Made by a program: the position numbers and the translations under genes
Shown: positions 32,870 to 40,806 of the stretch, in pieces
Layout of the letters: each line of letters begins with the position of its first letter
Numbering within the stretch: position 1 is the first letter of the stretch
The notes under the pieces: model-generated
Told to the model about the DNA's origin: nothing
The model's input: the letters and a program-made list of their open reading frames with translations, nothing else
The model's database searches: none
Origin: Chitinimonas sp036961565
Lineage (GTDB): Bacteria; Pseudomonadota; Gammaproteobacteria; Burkholderiales; Chitinimonadaceae
Direction of reading: 5' to 3'
Length of the DNA: 64,000 nt
NCBI RefSeq assembly: GCF_036961565.1
Contig: NZ_JBAMDD010000015.1
Coordinates: 1 to 64,000 of the forward strand

Positions 32870-33327
32870 AACACCTTTTCTACCCTCTGCTATGCCTGGT
32901 CTTGGGCCTTTCACTGCCAGCCTATGCCAGCTCTGACGATTGGCTGGGCAAACTGGTCAACAAGCCTTCCAGTGAGCCGCTGCCACCTGAGTTGGCATTC
33001 TCGGTAAAGGCCCGGCGTGTTGATACCAAGACCATCATGGTCGACTTTGCAGTGACGCCGGCTTATTACCTGTATAAAGATAAGTTGCTGATTGTGCTGA
33101 AGAATACGACAGGCACGCGCATCGGCGGGATTGATTTCCCGCCTGCCGTAACCAAGAACGACCTCAGCTTCGGCGACACGCAGGTCTATACCAAGCCTTT
33201 TAGCATCAAGGTGGAGTTGGCGGGGGAGGGTGCTGGGCCGATTACACTGCTGACCCGATACCAGGGCTGCTTTGAAACCCGTGGACTTTGCTATACGCCG
33301 CAATCGGCAACACTCACCTTGCCATGA
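32866..33327 (+). CDS. Free-standing DsbD-alpha-like periplasmic protein
   Basis: A 153-residue exported protein: signal peptide MKHLFYPLLCLVLGLSLPAYA, then a single immunoglobulin-like DsbD N-terminal domain. The cysteine pair YQGCFETRGLCYTP matches the redox-active pair of DsbD-alpha (YQGCxxxGxCYPP). The membrane beta domain and thioredoxin-like gamma domain of full DsbD are absent and no frameshift is seen, so it is a true stand-alone domain. It starts at a TTG with GAGGAG seven bases upstream, overlapping lspA. It may hand electrons to or from the DsbA encoded two genes downstream; this is inference. Confidence 0.8.
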   Translation: MKHLFYPLLCLVLGLSLPAYASSDDWLGKLVNKPSSEPLPPELAFSVKARRVDTKTIMVDFAVTPAYYLYKDKLLIVLKNTTGTRIGGIDFPPAVTKNDLSFGDTQVYTKPFSIKVELAGEGAGPITLLTRYQGCFETRGLCYTPQSATLTLP

Positions 33328-33812
33328 AGCAGTTGCTTATATTTGCGATAGCCTTGCTGGCTTTAGGCGCATTACCCGTGAGTGCCGTTGGCCAGCCTGT
33401 AACCCTGGATTCTGAGAAGGTACTGCTGGACACACTGGCTGGGCGGCTTGAGCAGGCTGCGCAGCTGTCTCAGGCATTTCTGGCAGAGGGAAGCGACAAG
33501 CGCTTGCGTGCGCTTGCGCAGACGGAACTGCGGCTACGGCGCGTACAGGCGGCGCAGCTACGTGAACGATTGCGACGCTGGTATGGCATTGAAACGGTCA
33601 GGAATTTTCCAGCGCCATCGGCCAATGAGCCGGATCGTTATGCCGAGGCGCTGCGTATCAATCATGGACAGATCGTAGAGCTGCTGGAGCTAGGGCAGGG
33701 GCTCAGGCTGCGTGCTGAACTACGCCGCCATATGGAGCAGATTGCACTGGATTGCCTGGTTCAACTTCCCGCTCGCCGCACCGCACCGCGTGCCCGGAAG
33801 GTAGCGCCATGA
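33324..33812 (+). CDS. Exported DUF305-like helical protein
   Basis: A 162-residue protein with a signal peptide (MKQLLIFAIALLALGALPVSAVG) and two similar helical halves. The half around KRLRALAQTELRLRRVQAAQLRERLRRWYG is laid out like DUF305/CopM-type metal-associated proteins, but the usual His-His and Met residues of that family are largely missing. The second half is YAEALRINHGQIVELLELGQ. The start overlaps the stop of the DsbD-alpha gene (ATGA). The family call is tentative. Confidence 0.5.
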   Translation: MKQLLIFAIALLALGALPVSAVGQPVTLDSEKVLLDTLAGRLEQAAQLSQAFLAEGSDKRLRALAQTELRLRRVQAAQLRERLRRWYGIETVRNFPAPSANEPDRYAEALRINHGQIVELLELGQGLRLRAELRRHMEQIALDCLVQLPARRTAPRARKVAP

Positions 33813-33880
33813 TGCAACGCCATGCTGTTGCAGCAAAGCGGATTTGCTTTACCTAACCCAACCTTTGAGGAATACCTTAT

Positions 33881-34537
33881 ATGAATACCAAGCGATTGTT
33901 TGGTCGTGCCCTGCTTGCCCTGGGCTTGGCGATGACTGGCGTTCCAGCACTGGCAGGCGGCGATCATAGCAATGAGAGCCCCGTCATGCCGCTGGCGAAT
34001 CCGCAACCGGTAGAAACCCCCGGCAAGATCGAAGTGATTGAATTCTTCTGGTATGGCTGCCCACATTGCAACAAGGTGGAGCCCACGGTCGAAGCATGGG
34101 AGAAAAGGCTGCCCAAGGACGTGGTGTTTCGCCGTGAGCATGTATTGTGGGATGGCCGCAGTGATATGGAAGGCCATGCCAAGCTCTTCATCACCTTGCG
34201 GATGATGGGTCTGCTGCCCAAGCACAATCGCGCAGTGTTCGATGCAGTACATGGCACCAAGGTGGAGTTGCGGGATGAGCAGGTGTTGTTCGACTGGATA
34301 GCCAAGCGCGGCGTCAATCGCGCCCAATTCGAGGCTAATTACAAGTCATTTGGCATCGGTGCGCAGCTGGGTCGCGCCAAGCAATTGACTAAAGCCTACC
34401 GTATCGAAGGCGTACCGACCTTCATCATCAACGGCAAGTTTGTTACCTCGCCACATCAGGCCGGCAACGAGCAGCGCATGTTCGCCCTTATCGACGAATT
34501 GATCGTCCGCGAACGCAAGGCAGGTAAGGGGCAGTAG
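33881..34537 (+). CDS. dsbA: Thiol:disulfide interchange protein DsbA
   Basis: A periplasmic oxidase of the DsbA family, 218 residues: signal peptide to about residue 25 (PALAG), the active site CPHC at Cys60-Cys63 in FFWYGCPHCNKVEP, a helical insertion, and the cis-proline loop GVPTFIING. CPHC is the classical strongly oxidising form. GAGG precedes the ATG at 33881. It is 68 bases downstream of the DUF305-like gene and likely ends the metal operon, although it could be the housekeeping DsbA by length and motif. The mobile element at 34574 lies just behind it. Confidence 0.9.
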   Translation: MNTKRLFGRALLALGLAMTGVPALAGGDHSNESPVMPLANPQPVETPGKIEVIEFFWYGCPHCNKVEPTVEAWEKRLPKDVVFRREHVLWDGRSDMEGHAKLFITLRMMGLLPKHNRAVFDAVHGTKVELRDEQVLFDWIAKRGVNRAQFEANYKSFGIGAQLGRAKQLTKAYRIEGVPTFIINGKFVTSPHQAGNEQRMFALIDELIVRERKAGKGQ

Positions 34538-35000
34538 ATAGTGTCCACCTTGGGCGGCATAGCCCTTTGCTTAGAGCCTGTTCAAAGTCTTTTCGCCGCG
34601 TCGTTCGCAACCTTGCTGGATGAAGGGCAAGGCGCAAGCCGCGCAGCGGTACGGGTTCCGGTACCGGTACCGTCAGCGGCTTGCAACGCCGCCATTCGCC
34701 GGCAAGGCTTCGAACCCGAAGGGCTGAACTGGAAAACGGCCATTCACTGCGTTGCGGCGCTTGGCAATAACTTGTTATTGCCTGCGCACCACGCCTTGTG
34801 CCTGGCCATTTTCCAGCTCAGCGACGCGGCGAAAAGACTTTGAACAGGCTCTTAGGCAAGGACTCTGGACGCACTGTTGATCCACAAGGTCATGGGTAGG
34901 CTGCTTGCGCCCCCACCATGCGCGATATCAGGAACCGTATGACCAGATGGGCTGCTGCCAGGGTCTGCACCTCCAGCCCCTGGCGCTGCCATGTTGTGCA
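34538..35000. other. Non-coding stretch filled by a mobile element
   Basis: The element at 34574-34851 covers most of it. The remaining about 150 bases before the PhyH stop show no gene and no clear regulatory site. Confidence 0.6.
34574..34851. mobile_element. 278-bp MITE-like element with 30-bp terminal repeats
   Basis: Bases 34574-34603 (starting GAGCCTGTTCAAAGTC) are repeated perfectly in inverse at 34822-34851. TTA flanks both ends (34571-34573, 34852-34854). Inside, 34763-34782 is GGCAATAA-CTTG-TTATTGCC at the centre of a longer imperfect hairpin of about 100 bases that begins near CTGAACTGGAAAA and ends near TTTTCCAGCTCAG. A GGTACCGGTACC-like run lies near 34655-34670. There is no transposase; mobility would be in trans. 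Confidence 0.8.
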
Positions 35001-35771
35001 TCAGTCCAGTGGGATGGAGGGCAGGCTGGCGCTGCGGCTACCTGGCAAGGGCAGGTTGTCCTGGCGATGGTAGCCAAATACCAGCGAATACTTGGTAGCC
35101 TCGGTGCGGTTCCAGCCGGCCGCATGGAAGGTCATGGCATGAAAGAACACCACGTCACCGGCTTCCAGTTCAGGAAACACGGCACTGTCGATCAATGCCT
35201 TGTTCTCTGGTAGATCGGTGCGCAGGAATGCCCGATTCTCAAAGCGTTCTGTGTCCATTTCCATGGTATGGGTGCCTGGCAGAAAGCCCAGGCAGCCGTT
35301 CTCTCGAACTTCCTGTCCCAGGGCCAGCCATACGGATACCAGGTTGCTGTGCTCGAAGCTCCAGTAGCGTATGTCGCGGTGCCAATGGGTCACGCTGGAG
35401 AACGCCGGCTGCTTGGTCATCAGGCTGTTGTGGTGGGCCTGTGTCAACGCAACAGCAGGGCTGCCCAAGAGTTGTTTTACCCGCTCTGCCACCTGGGGGC
35501 TCATGGCCCAACGCTGGAAGGCCGGGTGGCGGGCGTAGACTTGCAGCAATCGACGTGCGGTACGGCCACCGGCGGCCTCGCGCGAGCTGGGTGCGCCGGG
35601 GTAGTGGGTATCGGCTTCGTACTCTATCGGCTCGATGGCGCGGGCGAGATGATCCTTGCCGGCCGCCAGGATATCGGCACGCAAACTGGCGTCGGCCAGG
35701 CCCTTGATGACGATAAAGCCCTGCTCATGAAAACGGTCGAGTTCTGCGGGGGAGAAGGAGTGGGTGTGCAT
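35001..35771 (-). CDS. Phytanoyl-CoA dioxygenase (PhyH) family protein
   Basis: A 256-residue Fe(II)/2-oxoglutarate-dependent oxygenase of the PhyH family. The HxD iron-binding motif is in THWHRDIRYW (residues about 128-137) and the distal His in FFHAMTFHAAGWNRT. An Arg/Lys-containing tail (ATKYSLVFGYHRQD) could bind 2-oxoglutarate. The N-terminus ELDRFHEQGFIVIKGL is typical. The substrate is unknown; bacterial members hydroxylate amino acids or secondary metabolites. It stands alone, divergent from the PilZ-like gene with about 157 bases between them. Confidence 0.82.
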   Translation of the reverse strand: MHTHSFSPAELDRFHEQGFIVIKGLADASLRADILAAGKDHLARAIEPIEYEADTHYPGAPSSREAAGGRTARRLLQVYARHPAFQRWAMSPQVAERVKQLLGSPAVALTQAHHNSLMTKQPAFSSVTHWHRDIRYWSFEHSNLVSVWLALGQEVRENGCLGFLPGTHTMEMDTERFENRAFLRTDLPENKALIDSAVFPELEAGDVVFFHAMTFHAAGWNRTEATKYSLVFGYHRQDNLPLPGSRSASLPSIPLD

Positions 35772-35928
35772 TTACTGCTTCCGACGATGACGGCGTCACC
35801 GGGAGGCGACGTTGCTGAAGGGCGGATTCTACTCTCACCGCTGCGGCTATGGCATTGCGCTGGCGCAAAGATATGCTGCGAGCGAGAGTCGCGAGTGCCG
35901 CAGCGTATAATTGGCATCAGGAGACAAT

Positions 35929-36450
35929 ATGCCGACCACGATATGCATACAACTGAGCGCTGCCGGGGCGTGGCAGGCTGGTGAGCCCGAGGCGGCCAGC
36001 GATGGCGTGCTGCTGCTGCGAGTGCTGGCACTGATGGAGGCGGCACCGCCGCATCTGGATGATGAGGATGGCCCGGACGCATTGCGCTGGCAAGCGCTGG
36101 AAGCCAGGGTGGACCTGACCTTGCAACTGCTGGGGCAATTGTTGGCTCGCGGTGTGCCACGGCCACCTGTTTGCAACTTCCTGCTGAGTGGCGAGACTGC
36201 CAGCTGGTCTATGCCGGCACCACCGCCATTGGGCGAGGTGGGCACACTGGCACTTTATCTTTCCAGCCGCATTCCGCAGCCGCTGCAACTACCTGCTACG
36301 GTCACTGCGGTGGAGCCGATGACGGATGGGGCACGTGTGACCGTGACATTCAACCGGCTGGAGCCTGAGCTGCAGGACTGGCTGGATAAGACCATTTTCC
36401 GGCGACATAGGCGTGAAATCTTTGAACGAAAGCATTCCCATGATGAATGA
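35929..36450 (+). CDS. Atypical PilZ-domain protein
   Basis: A 173-residue protein. An N-terminal helical region contains EARVDLTLQLLGQLLARG, followed by a beta-rich part (LYLSSRIPQPLQLPATV, ARVTVTFNRLEPELQDWLDKTIFRRHRREI). This layout matches the non-canonical PilZ proteins of beta/gammaproteobacteria; the usual RxxxR and DxSxxG c-di-GMP-binding motifs are not evident, so binding of the nucleotide is doubtful. AGGAG precedes the ATG at 35929. It overlaps the start of ung by eleven bases. TATAAT (35906-35911) lies just upstream but has no clear -35. Confidence 0.6.
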   Translation: MPTTICIQLSAAGAWQAGEPEAASDGVLLLRVLALMEAAPPHLDDEDGPDALRWQALEARVDLTLQLLGQLLARGVPRPPVCNFLLSGETASWSMPAPPPLGEVGTLALYLSSRIPQPLQLPATVTAVEPMTDGARVTVTFNRLEPELQDWLDKTIFRRHRREIFERKHSHDE

Positions 36451-37114
36451 ACTGCCTGCCCCGTGGGTGCAATGGTTGGGTGATGAGACCAGCCAGCCCT
36501 ACTGGCAGTCGCTCCATGCATTCCTGGCGGCTGAAGCCGATGCGGGCAAGGTGGTATATCCGCCCCGGGAGCAACGCTATGCCGCATTGGCGACCATGGC
36601 ACCGGCAGACGTCAGGGTGGTGATACTGGGGCAGGATCCGTATCACGGACCTGGCCAGGCCCATGGGTTGAGCTTCTCGGTGCCCCATGGGGTCAGGCCA
36701 CCCCCATCGCTGCAGAACATCTTCAAGGAAATCGCACGGGACCTTGGACACAATCCACCCCAGCATGGTCATCTCGAGGCCTGGGCCAGTCAGGGTGTGT
36801 TGCTGCTTAACAGTGTGCTGACGGTGGAGGCCGAGAAGGCCGGCTCGCACCGCAAGCGCGGCTGGGAGAAGTTTACCGACGCACTGGTGGCGCGCTTGTC
36901 GCGGGAGCAGGCCGGTATCGTGTTCATGCTGTGGGGGGCTTACGCTGAGGCCAAGGCGGGATTGATCGATACCGCACGCCACTGCGTCTTGACCTCACCC
37001 CACCCTTCGCCGCTCTCTGCCCATAGAGGATTTATAGGGAACGGACATTTTTCGGCGGCTAACCGCTATTTGCAGGCGCAGGGTAGGGCACCCATAGACT
37101 GGGCGCTGGCCTGA
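36440..37114 (+). CDS. ung: Uracil-DNA glycosylase
   Basis: The family 1 base-excision enzyme that removes uracil from DNA, 224 residues. The catalytic water-activating loop GQDPYHG (64-70, Asp66) is intact, as are the uracil-binding QGVLLLNSVLTVE and the leucine-loop HPSPLSAHRGFIGNGHFS. The start is uncertain between adjacent ATGs at 36440 and 36443; both overlap the end of the PilZ-like gene. A strong bidirectional terminator follows. Confidence 0.96.
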   Translation: MMNELPAPWVQWLGDETSQPYWQSLHAFLAAEADAGKVVYPPREQRYAALATMAPADVRVVILGQDPYHGPGQAHGLSFSVPHGVRPPPSLQNIFKEIARDLGHNPPQHGHLEAWASQGVLLLNSVLTVEAEKAGSHRKRGWEKFTDALVARLSREQAGIVFMLWGAYAEAKAGLIDTARHCVLTSPHPSPLSAHRGFIGNGHFSAANRYLQAQGRAPIDWALA

Positions 37115-37147
37115 ATCTGATCCAAGAGTACAGATAGTCAACTCAAT

Positions 37148-37176
37148 AAAACGCCGCATTGAATGCGGCGTTTTTT
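37148..37176. terminator. Bidirectional terminator between ung and the cupin gene
   Basis: AAAACGCCGCA (37148-37158) pairs with TGCGGCGTTTT (37164-37174), with A-run before and T-run after. It serves ung on the plus strand and the cupin gene on the minus strand. Confidence 0.9.
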
Positions 37177-37203
37177 GTAGGGATGGCTTGCCGTAAGGCT
37201 TGC

Positions 37204-37512
37204 TTATGCGCCACCGAACAAAGTAAGGATGACACCATCGCTATCTGCGGCGAAGCGATGACGCAAGCCGGGAGGTATGAGTGCCATTTGGCCGGCAAGT
37301 AGGGCGTGGCAAGCACCGGCCTCGGTCTCAAGATTGAGTTTGCCCTGGATGCAGACGATGCGCTCTTCGACCTTGTGCGACTCATAGGGGTAGTCGGCGG
37401 GCGGCGCTAGATGGATCAGCAAGGCTGCGCCATCCTGCAGGCGGGTGAGCAGGTGGTCGGTGTCAACGGCCAGGGAGCGGCCCAGTACGGTAAGGTCGGT
37501 TACGGTAATCAT
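37204..37512 (-). CDS. Small cupin-domain protein
   Basis: A 102-residue single-domain cupin. The barrel strands show SHKVEERIVCIQGKLNLE and LIPPGLRHRFAADSDGVIL, giving probable metal ligands His, Glu and His. The reaction is unknown; proteins of this size often bind small ligands or metals. It follows lplT on the same strand with ten bases between them, so the two are likely co-transcribed. Confidence 0.75.
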   Translation of the reverse strand: MITVTDLTVLGRSLAVDTDHLLTRLQDGAALLIHLAPPADYPYESHKVEERIVCIQGKLNLETEAGACHALLAGQMALIPPGLRHRFAADSDGVILTLFGGA

Positions 37513-37522
37513 GGGAAGATTC

Positions 37523-38815
37523 CTAGTCGTGCATCAGGCCGGCAGCCACACCACGCTTGTAGCGGTGCATGATGATCAGCATCAGGATGCTCAATAGCAG
37601 ACCAAAGCCGATGATGATGCCGTACATGGGGGGAATGCCGCCGAGATTCTGGAAATAGGCGAGCGCCTGACCGTGCATATTGTCGGTCAACGGGGTGCTG
37701 AAGTATTTCACCAGCATGGCGTGGGCCCCCACCATGACCAGGATGCCCAGGTTTTCATTGAAGTTCTGCACGGCGATGGAATGGCCGGCTCCCATCAGCA
37801 TGTGCCCACGGTGCTGCAGCATGGCGTTGAGTGGGACCACGAAGAAGCCTGCTAGGGCGCCAACGACCAGCATCTGGAATGCGGCCAGCTTGACGTCATA
37901 GATGAACAGCATGCTGATGACCATGAAACCCATGGCGACGCCGGCAGGCAATACCCGGAAAGCTTGATTGAGGGGGATGAACTTGCCGGCAATGACGGAA
38001 CCCAGCGCTGTACCCACGGCAACGACTGCGATCATCAGGGTGGCTTGCTCCAGGCTGAAGCCCAGCCACAGGATAGCCCAGTTGATGACGACCAGCCGCA
38101 TGGTGGCACCCGCACCCCAGAACAGGGTGGTTACACCCAGCGAGAGCTGGCCTTGCGGGTCGCGCCAGAGCTTGACGACACAATCCCAGAACTCCCGAAT
38201 CAGGTAGCTCGGATCAAAGTGTATGGGCTTGAGTTCGACATTGAGCTTGGGGATATACATATTCACCCAGCCAGCTGCCAGATAGATGAGGCAGAGCACG
38301 ACTATGGCGAATACGGGGGCAGACAGGAAGGATAGCGGCGTCGTGGCCAGCCAGGCGCCGACATTGGGGCCTGCCAGTTGGCCGCCCAGCACGGTACCAA
38401 AGATGATGGCACTGACGGTGGCTCCCTCCAGCCAGCCATTGGCCGCCACCAGCTTCTCATGCGGTAGATACTCGGTGATGATGCCGTACTTGGCCGGCGA
38501 GTAGGCTGCGGCACCGAAGCCGACGATGGCATAGGCCAGCAGCGGCGGCAGGCCTACCAGCATACCTATGCAGCCAAACAGCTTGATGCCGTTGCACAGC
38601 ATCATGGCCCGGCCTTTATGCATGGAATCGGCAAACGAGCCGGCGAACGGTGCCAGGACCACATAGGAGACGGTAAAGCACCAGAGCAGCATGGACTGAT
38701 GCCAGGCGGGTGCTTCCTGTACCTTGAGCAGGGCCAGGGCGGCGATGAACAGGGCATTGTCGGCCAGTGCGGAGAGGAACTGGGCTGCGAGTATGGTGTA
38801 GAAACCGCGATTCAT
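37523..38815 (-). CDS. lplT: Lysophospholipid transporter LplT
   Basis: An MFS-type flippase that brings lysophospholipids to the inner leaflet for re-acylation, 430 residues with about twelve hydrophobic segments. It starts MNRGFYTILAAQFLSALADNALFIAAL, has the MFS loop GSFADSMHKGRAM, and YSPAKYGIITEYLPHEKLVAANGWLEG is highly characteristic. The start at 38813-38815 lacks a good Shine-Dalgarno, but homologues begin there. The acyltransferase partner (aas) is not adjacent. Confidence 0.9.
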   Translation of the reverse strand: MNRGFYTILAAQFLSALADNALFIAALALLKVQEAPAWHQSMLLWCFTVSYVVLAPFAGSFADSMHKGRAMMLCNGIKLFGCIGMLVGLPPLLAYAIVGFGAAAYSPAKYGIITEYLPHEKLVAANGWLEGATVSAIIFGTVLGGQLAGPNVGAWLATTPLSFLSAPVFAIVVLCLIYLAAGWVNMYIPKLNVELKPIHFDPSYLIREFWDCVVKLWRDPQGQLSLGVTTLFWGAGATMRLVVINWAILWLGFSLEQATLMIAVVAVGTALGSVIAGKFIPLNQAFRVLPAGVAMGFMVISMLFIYDVKLAAFQMLVVGALAGFFVVPLNAMLQHRGHMLMGAGHSIAVQNFNENLGILVMVGAHAMLVKYFSTPLTDNMHGQALAYFQNLGGIPPMYGIIIGFGLLLSILMLIIMHRYKRGVAAGLMHD

Positions 38816-39299
38816 CAGAAGGCGTCGCTTGCTTGAGCAAAGGCGCAGTATGAAGGAAGCGGCTTTATACCACACGGCCTATGTTGCGCGATGTATTGCC
38901 CGGATTGCAGTTGCTTAGGCCTTGGCGGCCCGCTGCTAGCTGCGGGTGGCTGCGGGTGGCTGCTGGGGCAGGTGGGGATATACAGGCGCCACCAGCCTGA
39001 TCTGTTCCCTTCGAAGCGCCATGCCGTGCAGGATAGGGGGCTGGCCAGACACCGGGACGCTGGGTGGGCCTGTGCGACCTTGAGACGACGGCAAAAAAGC
39101 AGCTAGGCATGGGCACTTGAAGGTGGCAAGGCTGACTAGACAAGACCGGTATCTGCTTGCCATACCAGGGGAGACATATAGCGCTGCGGTCTGTAGGCTT
39201 GTTCGAAATATTCTAATTCATGTAGTCAAACCCGCCTTGTCTTCACACAAGGCTTTCATTAGATTCGATTTCTTTTTTACGCAATACCTGAGGGAAGGA
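38816..39299. other. Non-coding stretch between lplT and lysC
   Basis: About 480 bases between divergently oriented genes. It holds a 10-base tandem repeat (GCTGCGGGTG twice, near 38939-38958) and an AT-richer lysC leader from about 39190 on. No riboswitch, promoter of good quality or gene could be supported. Confidence 0.5.
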
Positions 39300-40526
39300 A
39301 TGGCGCTAATCGTCCAGAAGTACGGCGGCACATCCATGGGTTCGCCAGAGCGAATCAAGAGTGTGGCTCGCCGCGTTGCCCGTTACCGGGCACAGGGGCA
39401 TGAGGTCGTGGTAGTGGTGTCGGCCATGAGTGGCGAAACCAATCGGCTGATTGCATTGGCCAAGGAAATCCAGGCCCAACCCGATCCACGTGAGCTGGAT
39501 GTCATCATTTCCACGGGCGAGCAGGTCACTATTGGCTTGCTGTCCATGGCCTTGAAGGATATTGGTCTGGATGCCCGCAGTTATACCGGCACCCAGGTCA
39601 AGATACTGACTGACAGTTCGCATACCAAGGCCCGTATCCAGCACATAGACGAGTCTGCCATGCGGGCTGATCTGAAGGCAGGGCGTGTGGTGGTGGTGGC
39701 GGGTTTCCAGGGGGTGGATGCCGAGGGCAACATCACCACGCTGGGGCGAGGGGGCTCGGACACCACAGGCGTGGCGCTGGCCGCTGCGCTCAAGGCAGAT
39801 GAGTGCCAGATATATACCGATGTGGATGGCGTCTATACCACGGACCCACGGGTCGTGCCGGAAGCACGCAGGCTGAAGACGGTGACTTTCGAGGAAATGC
39901 TCGAAATGGCCAGCCTGGGCTCCAAGGTGCTGCAGATCCGCTCGGTGGAGTTCGCCGGCAAGTACAAGGTCAAGCTGCGCGTGCTCTCCAGCTTCCAGGA
40001 GGAAGGGGAGGGGACGCTGATCACATTCGAGGAAGAAGACAATATGGAAAAGGCCATCATCTCGGGCATCGCATTCAACCGTGACGAGGCGCGCATCAAT
40101 GTGACCGGCGTGCCCGACAAGCCCGGCATCGCCTATCAAATTCTGGGGCCGGTAGCCGACGCGAATATCGATGTCGACATGATCATCCAGAACGTCGGTA
40201 TAGAGGGGCATACCGACTTCTCGTTTACCGTGCCGCGTAATGACTACCAGAAGGCCTTGGCCATTCTGGAGGGCGTGCAAGGCCATATAGGCGCCAAGTC
40301 CATCTCCGGCGACGATAAGATCTGCAAGGTATCGGTGGTGGGCGTGGGCATGCGTTCCCATGTGGGTATCGCTTCCACCATGTTCCGTACCTTGGCCGAG
40401 GAGGGAATCAACATCCAGATGATTTCTACTTCCGAGATCAAAATCTCGGTAGTGCTGGACGAAAAGTACCTGGAATTGGCTGTTCGGGTGCTTCACAAAG
40501 CTTTTTCTCTCGATCAGGAGCCATGA
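39300..40526 (+). CDS. lysC: Aspartate kinase
   Basis: First step of the aspartate family (Lys, Thr, Met). It has 408 residues: an amino-acid-kinase domain with VQKYGGTSMGSPERI at the start, VVVVSAMSGETNRL, and GRGGSDTTGVALAAALKADECQIYTDVDGVYTTDPR. Two ACT domains (about 265-400, GVPDKPGIAYQIL and SVVGVGMRSHVGIA) probably give feedback control by lysine/threonine. The ATG at 39300 directly follows AGGGAAGGA. A longer in-frame reading from 39117 adds 61 non-conserved residues and was not used. Confidence 0.96.
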   Translation: MALIVQKYGGTSMGSPERIKSVARRVARYRAQGHEVVVVVSAMSGETNRLIALAKEIQAQPDPRELDVIISTGEQVTIGLLSMALKDIGLDARSYTGTQVKILTDSSHTKARIQHIDESAMRADLKAGRVVVVAGFQGVDAEGNITTLGRGGSDTTGVALAAALKADECQIYTDVDGVYTTDPRVVPEARRLKTVTFEEMLEMASLGSKVLQIRSVEFAGKYKVKLRVLSSFQEEGEGTLITFEEEDNMEKAIISGIAFNRDEARINVTGVPDKPGIAYQILGPVADANIDVDMIIQNVGIEGHTDFSFTVPRNDYQKALAILEGVQGHIGAKSISGDDKICKVSVVGVGMRSHVGIASTMFRTLAEEGINIQMISTSEIKISVVLDEKYLELAVRVLHKAFSLDQEP

Positions 40527-40530
40527 ACGC

Positions 40531-40559
40531 TTGACGAGCCTTAGGGGCGCCGCTATAGT
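40531..40559 (+). promoter_or_regulatory. Promoter of the tRNA operon
   Basis: TTGACG (40531-40536), a 17-base spacer and TATAGT (40554-40559), followed by a GC-rich discriminator typical of stable-RNA promoters. The -10 lies in the loop of an inverted repeat GGGCGCC/GGCGCCC (40545-40551, 40560-40566). Confidence 0.8.
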
Positions 40560-40579
40560 GGCGCCCTCTTGAGCGAGAC

Positions 40580-40673
40580 GGAGAAGTGGCCGAGTGGTCG
40601 AAGGCACTCCCCTGCTAAGGGAGCATACGGGCATAAACCTGTATCGAGGGTTCGAATCCCTCCTTCTCCGCCA
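40580..40673 (+). tRNA. tRNA-Ser (anticodon GCU)
   Basis: 94 bases including an encoded CCA. The acceptor stem GGAGAAG/CTTCTCC, the anticodon loop CTGCTAA with GCT, a long variable arm and the TTCGAATCC T-loop are all present. First gene of a three-tRNA operon. Confidence 0.97.
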
Positions 40674-40696
40674 AGTTTGAATTGTTGTTGTGCAGT

Positions 40697-40773
40697 GCGC
40701 CCGTAGCTCAGCTGGATAGAGTACTTGGCTACGAACCAAGGGGTCAGGAGTTCGAATCTCTTCGGGCGCGCCA
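40697..40773 (+). tRNA. tRNA-Arg (anticodon ACG), copy 1
   Basis: 77 bases with encoded CCA: acceptor GCGCCCG/CGGGCGC, D-arm AGCTCAGCTGGATAGAG, anticodon loop CTACGAA, T-loop TTCGAATC. The A34 is expected to be edited to inosine by TadA to read CGU/C/A. Confidence 0.97.
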
Positions 40774-40806
40774 GCAAACAGCAGCACTTCAATAAATCAA
40801 GACAAT

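Noticed and set aside
34541..34843. A 100-codon plus-strand frame that covers most of the 278-bp element
   Set aside because: It runs from terminal repeat to terminal repeat, follows the palindromic sequence and has no domain or good start; coding is most likely by chance, even if similar frames are annotated elsewhere.
38936..38962. Short GCTGCGGGTG tandem repeat as a variable repeat locus
   Set aside because: Only two units in a non-coding stretch; too little to support phase variation or a regulatory array.
39117..39299. A 61-residue N-terminal extension of aspartate kinase
   Set aside because: Homologues begin at the ATG at 39300, which has AGGGAAGGA directly upstream; the extension is not like any known leader.
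38816..39299. A lysine riboswitch before lysC
   Set aside because: No conserved L-box core or terminator-antiterminator pair could be recognised in the leader.
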